NCBI GenBank assembly: GCA_001430745.1 | Contig: KQ481983.1 | Location: 3,126,569-3,143,383, forward strand | From: Auxenochlorella pyrenoidosa | Lineage: Eukaryota; Chlorophyta; Trebouxiophyceae; Chlorellales; Chlorellaceae | DNA length: 16,815 bases | Direction of reading: 5' to 3' | Shown: positions 1-9,253 of the stretch, in pieces | Numbering within the stretch: position 1 is the first letter of the stretch | Layout of the letters: every line of letters begins with the position of its first letter | The notes under the pieces: generated by a model | The model's input: the letters and a program-made list of their open reading frames with translations, nothing else | Databases searched by the model: none | What the model was told of the DNA's origin: nothing | Program-made: the position numbers and the translations under genes

Positions 1-1762
1 TGCGCAAGCTGCCCCTGCTACCCAGCAGGGCCCTGCATTCCAGGCCCAGTGGAGAGCCTCTACTGTCTGCACTGCTGGCAGACAGGTGCTGAAGGGGAGG
101 CAGCACCCCTGCCAGTGGTAAGGCCAACCCCTGGCCCCCCCACCCCCCACCCCACCCACCGGTGTGGCCGTCGATGGAGATGCGGTTGTCGTCGTACAGG
201 GCAATCAGCTTGCCCAGGCCCCAGTGGCCGGCCAGGGAGGCGGCCTCAGAGGAGATGCCCTCCATGTTGCAGCCGTCGCCCATGATCACGTAGCTGCGGG
301 GGGGGGGGGGGTTGTGAGATGCGCAGCAATGCTCGCCCTGGGAGAGCCCAGGCCTGCGCCTGCCCCGCTGTACGGCCCCCGCCGCGCCGCGGGGGCCCCC
401 ACCACCATACACACAACAGACACACAAACACAGACACCTGCCCCCCTCACGTGTAGTGGTCCACCAGCTTGGCGTCGGGCTTGTTGAAGCGAGCCGCCAG
501 GTGCGCCTCGGCGGCGGCCAGGCCCACCGCGTTGGCAATGCCCTGGCCCAGCGGGCCGGTGGTCACCTCCACGCCCTCGGTCAGGAAGTTCTCGGGGTGG
601 CCGGGGGTCTTGGAGCCCCACTGGCGGAACTGCTTCAGGTCCTCAATCTGTCAGCGGGGGGGGAGAGCAGTGGGGAGGGGCAGTTGGTGTGCCGGGGGAG
701 GCGGGGTAGCAGCACTGGGGCAGCAACAGCGGCCGTGGCGGCAGCGCGGGGAGCGGTCGTCGGGCTCACCCCCACAGACTCGTAGCCCATCAGGTGCAGC
801 AGCGAGTAGTTGAGCATGGAGCCGTGGCCGGCGGACAGCACAAAGCGGTCGCGGTTGAACCACTTGGGCGCCTTGGGGTCCACCGCCATGAACTCCTTCC
901 ACAGCACGTAGGACATGGGGGCGCAGCCCATGGGCAGGCCGGGGTGGCCGGAGTTGGCCTGCAGGCGCAGCCAGGGCAGCGGGGGGAGAGCAGCGCCGGG
1001 TGAGCGCAGCGGCAGACGGCCAGGCGTCGGCAGCGGGTGCCCGGCTGTGCTGGGCGCCGCTGACGTTTGGTACGCCCAATTTGCAGCTGCATGACTGCCG
1101 GTATTGAGCTTCCAGCTGTGTTCAATTCCTTTCTCAGCGCTCTTAAGCGGCTGACGCGCGGCGCACCTTGTTCACGCCATCAATGGACAGGAAGCGGATG
1201 GCTGCAGCAACATGGAGACATATTAGTGGTGATCAGCAGCTCCATTCCAGACACTGCAGCATGATGCTGCTGCAATTGGCGCGGCAACAGAGCAGGCACC
1301 ACGAGGGTGCCGCGCGCAGGGCAGGGCGCCGGGCACCAGCGCCCCTGCTGCAGCAGCACAACACCGATCCGGCCGACGCCGATCGTGATGCTCATAGAAC
1401 TTCTTTTCCCCAGAATTGCGGAGCAGAGCGGCCGCATGCTGTCGGGAGAGCGCGCAGCCTGAGCAGGCAGTGCCAGAAGCCTCTGCCTCGACGGCCAGAG
1501 CTGCGCTGGCCGAGCACATTGATGCTCAATGGAAGCATCAAGCTGACGAGCCCATTGTGGCAAGTCGAGGCGGGCCCAGCGCACCGTTAATGGCCAGCTC
1601 GTCCTCCTTGGTGCCGGTGATGCTGCCGGTAGCCGGGGGAGCGGCGGCAGCGGTGGCCTGGTTGCGCACCACCAGGCCGCGGCGAGCCTTGAGCGGCTGC
1701 TGCTTGCGCTGGGCCAGCGCGGGGCGGCCCGCCACGGTGCTGAGCTGCAGAGCGACCACCAT
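1..1762 (-). CDS. TKL: Transketolase, plastid, 5' part (five exons, gene runs off the left edge)
   Basis: Transketolase (EC 2.2.1.1) is the TPP- and Mg-dependent enzyme that moves two-carbon units in the Calvin cycle and pentose phosphate pathway; here it is probably in the stroma. Exons on the minus strand: 1762-1585, 1201-1167, 958-770, 647-451 and 293-160, all GT-AG with agreeing phases, giving 244 codons. Residues 1-50 are rich in Ala, Arg, Ser and Thr and lack acidic residues, as in a chloroplast transit peptide. Then come [20 protein letters not shown] (conserved His in the HPG turn, near residue 76), [44 protein letters not shown] and the TPP motif that starts GDGCNMEG (about 205) and ends YDDN (about 236). 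The start at 1762 is the only Met ahead of the transit peptide. The next expected segment (family E-I-S-F-T-E-D) is absent from 1-158, so intron 5 must continue beyond the window. Identification is very sure. Confidence 0.96.
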
Positions 1763-2766
1763 TCTGCTCCGTGTGAGTAGAATGGAGACGAATGCTCAAC
1801 GAAGGAGGCCGATCGTGGCGTGGGAGGGGCACAAGACTTCGCTGCCCAGGGGTGTTGCTGCACTGCATGCTGCGCTATCCCCTCTTCTCGGCGAGAAATC
1901 AATTCTAGAGGCAGTCGCAGCTTGAATCCCATTCCTGAAGCCGGAATGCTGCTCACAATGCCGCAAGGACGCTCGTGCTGGTGGTGTGGGGTGGGCGCCG
2001 GCTGGCGGCAGAGGCGGCGGGCAGCAGGCACGAGCAGCATGATAACGGTTGGGCTCAAACAAGGCTGCTGCCCGGTCTGGTGGACCTGTTCGCAACATGC
2101 ATGCTGCTGGTTGTTTGATAGACGATCATTGTCTGCAGATGCACAGGTTGCAGCACATGCTTGCCAGGACAGGCAATCGCTTCTGGAGGGCGCACGGCGG
2201 TCAGCTTGCGAGCGCAAAGCCAGCTTCACTCCGCCAGTCACAGTAGCTGGGAGAGCGCTGATACCCCAGGTCATCTTTGATCGTTGAATCCCGGACCTTG
2301 AGCACTTGGTGTCAACTGTCTGGGCGAGGTCTCTGGCACATGGGCACTGGGAAGTGTACGCTCAGTATCGGCCGCTGCCCATCTGCTGCCTGCTCCTCCT
2401 TCAGGTGGCAGAATGCATGCCGTCAGGCTGCACTTGGTGCGCAAGACCCAATTGGAATTAACCCATTGCAAGCTCAATTAGTACTGGCGGTTGCTGCTCG
2501 GGATCCCAAGAGAAGGCCTGTATGCGCCCCCTTGCCAGCGTGCATAGCCATCTGTGTCCCAGCCCTGCAATCCATATAGCTGCGTCAGCAGCTGCCAGCC
2601 TACAAGCATGGCCCCAAATCTGCGCAACAGGCGTCAAGGCGGCCAGTGATCTGTAGCCTGCTGGGGGGTTCTAACGTGCCATCTTACTGGGCACCTGACT
2701 GGCAGCTGGCAAAGGGTTTGAGGTGGGTGGCGCACTCCTTACCAGGCGGGTAAGCAAGATGTGCCC
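1763..2766. other. Intergenic region upstream of two divergent genes
   Basis: This roughly 1 kb stretch lies between the transketolase start (minus) and the TATA box of the trypsin-fold gene (plus), so it should carry both promoters. I found no protein-coding exon that matches a family. It is less GC-rich than the exons around 2450-2490, and a perfect 8-bp palindrome CCAATTGG at 2448-2455 puts a CCAAT box on both strands; its function is a guess. No clear TATA box was seen for transketolase. Confidence 0.5.
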
Positions 2767-2773
2767 TATATAG
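2767..2773 (+). promoter_or_regulatory. TATA box of the trypsin-fold gene
   Basis: TATATAG stands 106 bases ahead of the ATG at 2879, in a GC-rich background where such a string is rare. A start of transcription about 30 bases downstream would leave a 5' UTR of roughly 80 bases. The role is inferred from sequence and position only. Confidence 0.55.
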
Positions 2774-2878
2774 AGAGAGTCCATCTTCCTTTTCTTCACT
2801 GTTTTGCACCTTTGGAAGCCTGGTCCTTGAAGGCGCTGCAATCACTGGGCTCTGACACGAGCCTGCACCCCACACAAC

Positions 2879-5800
2879 ATGAACAGCTGGTCACTGGGCC
2901 TGCTGCTGGCTTGCCTGGCGTTTGCCGGAGCAGCCCGCCCTAGCGAGTTCCTCACTGATGCTTCCAGGCAAGCGAGGGAGACTCAGGCAGGCAGCACACT
3001 GGTTGGGGTCCTGAGGCACCTGCCCAGTGAGCCGCCGCTACAGCCTTGGCAAGATGCCCCTGGGAGTTGTGTTAAAGGCTCGAGACAGTGTGCTCGGCGC
3101 ATGCGGATTAAACACGACCGAAGAGCCTCGCCCTGTCGGGCGCCAGATGGCGGGGGGCAGCGGTACGCGTCGGCGCCGGCGGAAGGCGCCGCTGCCCAGT
3201 CACGAAAGAGTGCGCCATCCAGCTGGCGGGCTGGCTGTCATCCCTGCCACCCCTGAGCGCTGATCTAGCACAACTGTGTCATCAGAAGGCGTGCACCAGT
3301 CGGTGGATGCCTCCCCCTGATGCGCCACGCTCCCGCTGCACTCCCCTGTGTTGGGCTCCCGCAGCACCCCTCGTGCCGCTGACCTGGCACATGTGCGCTC
3401 GTTGCTGATGAAGGGCGCCGCCAACGTGGCAGCCGATCGTCTGTACCCCTACTACGTGCAAATCTACGACTTTGACCCTGCTGGTGCGTTGCCTCTGCCG
3501 CAGCAACCTTTCATTGCCTGCATGCTGCACACCCAATTGTGCACCGCCACGCATGTGTGCACAGGTATGCAGGCGTTGCTTGCGCCCATTATAACCTTCT
3601 TGTCGCATGCAAGCCATCCCAAGCACCCTCGACAGTCCCTGTGTCCTGCATTATGCCACATCTCAGATGGGCATAACCAAAGCCAAGCCGGGCATGCACG
3701 ACCGGCACCCATCAGCCGGCACCCAATCGCTCACCCTGCCTTATGGCCGGCTGGCTGGTGCGCCGCTCGCTTCCTCCCTGGTGCAGACAAATTCGTCTGG
3801 TTTGCTGACACGATTTTCACGTGAGTTCTCTTATAAGTATAAGGGCACACGGTGCAAGCCAGAGCAGCTGCAAGTGCGGCAGCCGCTAGCCGGCCCCTTG
3901 TGCTGCCAGGGGCAGATGGGCCTGCAGGGCCAACCTCAACCCCCCGCCAGTACCGCTGCAGGAAGTTCAACACAAATGACCTGAAAACCAAGTGCGGTGG
4001 CGTCATGATCCCTCCCCCCGTCAATGGCACTTACAGCTATGTTCTCACCGGTAAGCGCCGAGCGACCGTGGACTTGCGTGGACAGCTGGGCTGCAGAAGC
4101 ACACTCACGCACCACTCTCAACATCGGTTGCTGGCCACCCTCCTCCGCCCACAACCACCCACTCTCCATCCCGTGCAGCTGCTTCCTGTGTGGCCGCCAA
4201 GGCAAATCCCGTTGTGAGAGATCATGGGCGGGTTGCAGGGCAGGGCCGGCAATCGGAGCACATCCACCCATGTGCCTGTCTTGATCTCAAGAGCGTGATG
4301 AGAGTGACCCACCGCCCATCTGTGCTGCTGCAAAATTAGCCCTTGCGTTTCCATCCCGACCAGCGCAGGTGGTGGTTGGCGCGACGAAGACGGGTGTGCC
4401 GGCTGCTTGCTGCCCAGGGCCAGCATGAGTGGGGGGGCAGGGGAGGTCAAGCGCGTCCCTGCTCTACGCCGTTGGCAGTGGTCACGCTGCGCTGCCACCC
4501 TGCGCCCTGTGGCGGGCCTCTCACCGCTGCTGCTGCCATCTGCTTGCACTGCCCTTTCAGATTACCTTTTCAACAATGCAAGGAAGCCACAGTGGACAGG
4601 CATTACCGCCCTGCCCATCATCAGGTCTGTCATGCAGCAGCGATGCACGGCAAGCACCAACTGCCCGACTCCATCATGGTAGCTATGATAGCTGCCCGAC
4701 TGCGCAACCTGCCAGCCGCCTCACAGGGCAGCCCTCCTGGCTTGTTCCCGTGCCGCAGGACGGTGTATGCATCCTATCCGCACGACAGCTGTGAGATGCA
4801 TAGGAAGGAGGGGCGCAGGGCACAGTCGCCTCTGGCAGGCTGCACTGCTGCTTGGCATCGCACATGTCGGCCTGCATGCATAGGGTGGCCTGTGCCGACT
4901 TCACAGAATCGCTCAAGTCTGCAGTCGGGCTGAAGAGGCAGACGGGAAGGATTTACTCTTCCTCCGCCCCACCCAACCTGGCATCACCCCCCCAACCCTG
5001 CCACGCAGGGAACAAGGTGCCCGGCAGCGAGTACGACATCGCTCTGCTGGTGCTGGACGCACAGGCCCCGCCCTACACCGGCAGCGACTGCGGCGCGCAG
5101 TGCATCGCCATGAGCACCGGCCGTGCCGCCGACGGCACCACGCTCACCTCGGTTGGCCAGGGGTCTGCCCGGTCAGCCAGCTTCGAGCCATCCGATCTCC
5201 TCCAAGAGGTGGGGTGCAAGCTAGGGCCTGTTCATGACATCACGTCTACCGTGCAAGTGATGCCGCGGGTGCTGATTCTGGGGCTGCCACCACCATGCTG
5301 AGCCAAATGAGCTTGCTGCCGGTAAGCCCCACCCTTTTGCAGCTGGCATTCAAGACCATCTCTACCGACGCCTGCAACACAGGTGAGCTGGGCCAGCGTG
5401 GATGCTCGCTGTCCGAGGCAGTTTGCGCAGACTGCCGGCCTGCCACCCTGCACTGCTTGCACGACTCCCCTTGAGCCTCAGGCATCCCCCATCCCTGTGT
5501 GGTCTGCAGCTCGCGGCCTGCCTGCGATCAGCCCCAACGCGACATTCCAGGGCCTGAAGAGGTGGTGAGAACGGGGCCGGGGGTCCAGGGCTGAGTGGCC
5601 AGCGCATTCATTCTCCTAGCGAGCTGCCGGCCACAGAGGGCTCCCAGACACCCTCTCAGTGCAGAATGTAACTGCCGCCTCTGTGCACCCGACTGCAGGT
5701 GGCAGCAGCACTTCAGTGAGTGGGGCCACTGGCACGGCATGCGCAGCGGCCATGCAGTGGGCAAGAGAGGCCCTGCCTGGTTGAGCATGAAGCCGTGGAG

Positions 5801-8721
5801 ACCGGCTGCAGCACTGGCAGCAGACGGGGGTAGCGAGAGGCTTGCCCTGGCCAACCCTCGCTGATGCCATTGTACCTTTGCTGTTAGATTGGGCGCTGGG
5901 CATGCGCTGAACTTGCCCCCACTTCCCTGCTTGCAGCGGCGGGCGCTGTCACCGGCAACCAGTTGTGCGCGACGTCCACGACGCAGGCAGCCGGGCTGTG
6001 CAGGGTACGGTGTCGGGGCGGCACCCACGCGTCCAGGCACCCAGCCAGAGGCGGCGTTGTGCCGTCTGAGCCACACATAGCAGTTGTGTTCTGCCATGCT
6101 TTGCAGCGCCTGCAGATGCCTCGCCTGCCCCACGGCCTCACACCCCCCTGGCCCTGCACCCTGCCTCCCTGCCTCAGCTTGATGCCGGCAACCCGCTGGT
6201 GTTCAAGGGCTCCGCTCCCAGCGCGCTGAGCGACCAGCTGTGAGCGGGGGGGCGCATGCAGCTTGCAGCGTGGCCTTCCTGCATGTCGGCTGCAGTGGCC
6301 ATGGCTCGGCATCAATCTGCCCTCACAGGGTGTTTGAGAGCGCAGCGGTGCCTGCGCACCAGGGGCTGTGCTCAAGCGACCGCTCGTCCAGCCAATGCCT
6401 AGACCTCAACACCGCCCTCTGCATTCCCTGGCTACGGCAGGTACGGCGTCGGATCCCAGATCATGGAGTCGTGCAACAGCCAGGCCGACCCCAGCGTTTT
6501 CACGGTATGCTTGGGGCCGCGGGCTGCGGGCCAGCACGGCAGCTGTGCTGCAGGGTGCAGGACCTGTGCCAGCAGCCGGCATCCCTGCTGCCCGCCACGC
6601 GTGGGCATGGTTGACCCAGTCCCCTGCAGGACATCTCCAAGGTCGTCACCTGGGTCCAGAACAAGCAGAAGAGCCTTTCCCCGGGTAGGCGTGGGCGGGG
6701 TGGGTGGGTGGGTGGGAGGTGGCTGCGGCCTAGCTGGAGGGCAGCTTGCCAGAGACAGCGGTGGCGGCAGGCTCGAGGACGCCCCATCTAGCCTCAGCAC
6801 GCGGTCGCGGTCGCTCCCTCTGGCCCGCATCCCGGCAGTGGTTGACAAAAGCGGCAACCTCGTGGCCTCCTCCTCAAGCGCAAAGCCGCTGTACAACTAT
6901 GCGATGAAGGTGAGAGCGGGTGCCAGGGCAGCGCTCGTGGTTGCGGCGTCGCCCACGCCCGACTCGGCCCCCTGTGGGTGCAAGAGCTGCGTTGAGCTGG
7001 CCAGCGGGGCCGCCATTTCTCTGCCTTTGTTGTGGGGAGCAGCTGACCAAGATGCGCCGCCTCGTTCTGCTGCAGATCAAGTTTGTTGACAAGGTCACTG
7101 GTGAGTGCCTGGCGGCTGTGCACCGGCCAGGGGGTCTGAATGGGGAGATGAGCGGGGACATGAGGGCCAGTCAGGCTCATCCGCTGCCAGCCCTTCTCCT
7201 GGCAAGCATTGCCAGTTGCAGGCCAGGAGCCCGGCCTTTGCAGACTGGCTGGCAGCACGCCGGCCCTGAAAGTTCCACCTCTGCCGGCGCGGGTGTGCAG
7301 GCAACGATGTGAGCTGCGGCAATGCCGAGGTTGGGCTGTCACCCGCCCTTGGGGTGGGCCCCATGGCGCAAGTGTGGAGCCAGTGGATGCTGTCCAAGGG
7401 CTTCTTCGACCCCGTCAGCGGCACCTCCTACAAGCTGCACCGCGAGTACAGTGAGCTGCGCCCTGCTTGCCTGCCGCCTGCCTTTGCTGGTCAGCTGGTG
7501 CAGCCCACGAGCTTTCCAAGCACAACCAGGGCGATCCAGCCGGCTGGGGTCAGAGGCGTCTTTCGCATTGAAGTCCTGGTAACGCGGCTGGCCTGTCATG
7601 CCGTGGCGCAGACCTGATCAACGCAGGACGCAATGCGATGCAAACGGCTCCATCCTCCCTCGCACCCAGTGCAAGCTCACTCACGCATCCGCTCTTGCTC
7701 CGGTCACATCTCTTGCTCTTGCTGTGCAGACAAGCCCAACCCGTTTGCCGTCCAGCTGGTCTCCTGCACCGCGGGGGTGGTCAAGCTGGAGTGGACGTCC
7801 AGCAAGGTGCGCCTCCTGGCATGTGCACCCTGCAAAGCACCCCATCCATGAGCGGCAGGTGTGCTGCCCGGCTGCTCTCTGGCGCGTGTGCACACGCCAC
7901 TGGCACTCGCAACCCCTGGATGTTGACGCTGCAAACCATCACATGTTCTCGTGCCACAAACACCCACTCTGGAAACTGCCCGCCCCATTGACACCATGGC
8001 GCAGAACTATGCCGCCATGAAGGCAGCCATGGATGCTGCTCTGCTGCCCGCCAACGTGGCTGGCTGGTCTGATGGCGCTCGCTACTGGGCAATCAGCATG
8101 ATGCAAGTCCCTCTGGCCGGGCGGGGGGGATCCCGAAAGCATAACCTGGGGGCAGACGCTGTGCTGACCATGCCCACTTGGTGTTCGCCATCACTTGAAT
8201 GTGTGCCCTGAGCCGGAAGGCAACCTCTGTTCATCTCCAGCACCCCTTCATCCCTGCAGGTGCGAGACTAACATGGGCAACAACTTCCAGGGCTTCCCCG
8301 CCTACTTTGAGATCAGCACGGGTAAGGCCACGGGGCTGTGTACTGCACACGCTTGTGCGCAGGTCTGTACACCCCGACGCCGGGCGCGCCTGTATGCGCT
8401 CGGATGCATGGCGGGACGCTGCCAGGATGCTTTGACGATGAAATCTCCCTGCCGCCACGCCTGTCTGCTCGGGCGCCCTCCAGCCAGCAAGGTCTTGCTG
8501 CTGGCTCAGCTGGCATGCCTCACCGTACCCCTCCTGGCCCTGCCGCCTGCCCGGTGCCAGGCAAGGGCGCCTGGAAGAAGTTCCTGGCCAGCGCCAACAA
8601 CGGCCGCTACCTCGTGGACCGCACCGGCACCATCCCCAACTATGCCGACGTCGGCGAGTGCCAGTCCTACAGGAACGACGCGGTGCCCGCCGGGGGCGCG
8701 CGCCGCCGCAGCGCTTTCTGA
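2879..8721 (+). CDS. Secreted trypsin-fold (S1) protein with lost catalytic residues and an unknown C-terminal part
   Basis: Proposed exons: 2879-2967, 3365-3483, 3787-3820, 3962-4050, 4179-4213 (end uncertain), 4561-4624, 4759-4790, 5009-5208, 5343-5382, 5510-5564, 5699-5715, 5937-6004, 6178-6239, 6441-6504, 6630-6684, 6839-6909, 7076-7100, 7301-7450, 7730-7806, 8005-8106, 8267-8321 and 8561-8721. All phases agree except around exon 5. The total is about 542 residues without that exon. Residues 1-19 are a signal peptide (MNSWSLGLLLACLAFAGAA), so the protein enters the secretory pathway. S1 landmarks follow in order: LYPYYVQIYDFDPA, KCGGVMI, YVLTAASC (family LTAAHC), SEYDIALLVLD (Asp kept), DACNT, GNQLCA, LCRLDAGNPLV (family CxGDSGGPLV), IMESC and PSVFTDISKVVTWVQNK. 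Cysteines for three usual disulphides remain. With His changed to Ser and Ser to Ala it is probably not a protease. Exons 16-22 encode about 210 residues of unknown kind. The 8106/8267 junction uses a weak donor. It could also be a decaying gene. Confidence 0.8.
2968..3364 (+). other. Probable GC-AG intron (intron 1 of the trypsin-fold gene)
   Basis: The donor reads CAG/GCAAGC and the acceptor CCCGCAG/C. Both are phase 2, and joining them gives LTDASSTPRAADLAHVRSLL, running on into the trypsin-like start. AG/GCAAG is the known consensus of GC donors. A GT donor with the same phase exists at 3088 (ACA/GTGTGC), so the GC choice is favoured but not proven. Confidence 0.55.
4179..4213 (+). other. 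Exon 5 of the trypsin-fold gene: His-to-Ser site, with a phase conflict downstream
   Basis: Exon 4 ends ACC G. The acceptor GTGCAG at 4178 continues CT GCT TCC TGT, giving VLT-AASC, the place of the LTAAHC box of S1 proteases. The obvious donor GTT/GTGAGA at 4214 ends in phase 0, but exon 6 (YLFNNARKPQWTG) needs phase 1. Ways out are a weak donor at 4272 (exon 93 bases, in phase), skipping the exon (exon 4 and exon 6 also join in phase), or a one-base error or frameshift. The start of the exon is well supported; its end is not. Confidence 0.55.
5699..5715 (+). other. 17-base microexon of the trypsin-fold gene
   Basis: CTGCAG precedes it and GTGAGT follows it. It adds a G to the TG left by exon 10, then encodes WQQHF and leaves one base for exon 12. 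Without it exons 10 (phase 2) and 12 (phase 1) cannot be joined, so reading phase supports it strongly. Position fits the variable loop between the DAC and NQLCA cysteines of the S1 fold. Confidence 0.65.
6178..6239 (+). other. Exon 13 of the trypsin-fold gene: site of the lost catalytic serine
   Basis: Joined to exon 12 the protein reads GLCRLDAGNPLVFKG. Aligned on C191 and on P198-L199-V200 of chymotrypsin numbering, Gly193 is Leu, Asp194 is kept, Ser195 is Ala and Gly197 is Asn. The nucleophile and the oxyanion-hole glycine are both gone. The join is phase 0 on both sides, so the reading is firm. Confidence 0.85.
6693..6716 (+). other. G-quadruplex-like run just inside intron 15 of the trypsin-fold gene
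   Basis: Six runs of three or four G separated by single C or T bases begin 8 bases after the donor at 6685. The motif lies on the transcribed-sense strand and could fold in the pre-mRNA. Folding is inferred from the pattern only. Confidence 0.6.
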
Positions 8722-9253
8722 ACCACCAGCACAGGACGCAAATGCCGTCCTCGAAAGGCCGTCCTCAAGTAGAAACTGCAAGGAAGGATGCACAGGCCTA
8801 CTTTCATTGTATCCCAGGAACGGGCTCGCGCTGCCTTTCCTATACCTTGCCCTCCCACACACCTGCACCCCTTCTGCACCCTTCCTGTTTCGTCTGCCTC
8901 CATGCTTTCAGTACCCATCCCGACAACAACAACCTTACCACCTGCACCTTTCTGCCACAGGTACCCCCTTTCCTATCAAAGTGCCTTCCCCACTGCCACA
9001 CCACAACAGCCTGTTGAGGGGACGGCTCCTGTCAATGCACCCCTGGTGCACATGCACCATTAGCGACTGTGTGATCCAACAAAGCAGGAAGTCACGCATC
9101 CAGGGTGGCAGCACAAACGGTGGGGTGAAGCTGCAAATCGAGGCAAGGGCAGGCAGGAAGAGGACAGGGGAGAACCACCTGTACCATGGCCGGTGGAGGG
9201 GAGAGAGCTGGGCATGTTGGGCAGCACGCAAACTGCAGGGCAGGGGGTGGGGC
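8722..9253. other. Gap between converging genes (3' UTRs)
   Basis: The trypsin-fold gene ends at 8721 and the mutase gene, on the other strand, ends at 9254. The stretch should hold both 3' UTRs. I saw no TGTAA signal on either strand, no convincing exon and no RNA gene. The sequence is C-rich on the plus strand with several CACC and CCTT stretches. Confidence 0.5.

Noticed and set aside
298..311. Run of G on the plus strand
   Set aside because: On the transketolase strand it is the pyrimidine tract before an acceptor at 294, so it is explained.
411..437. CA-rich simple repeat
   Set aside because: Short and imperfect, inside an intron; ordinary low-complexity sequence.
1180..2274. 364-codon open frame on the minus strand
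   Set aside because: It crosses transketolase exon 1 and its introns in a wrong frame; no family resemblance. Long open frames are common by chance at this GC content.
4561..4648. Exon 6 of the trypsin-fold gene read as ITFSTMQGSHSGQ with a GC donor CG/GCAAGC
   Set aside because: It would fit exon 5 in phase, but the other frame (YLFNNARKPQWTGITALPII) leads with a regular GT donor into RTVYASYPHD and looks far more protein-like. Kept as a minor alternative.
6309..6440. Possible extra exon reading VFESAAVPAHQGLCSSD
   Set aside because: It has an acceptor of fitting phase, but joining exon 13 (SDQL) straight to 6441 (YGVGSQIMESC) gives the loop length usual in S1 proteases, and the extra exon has no donor of the right phase.
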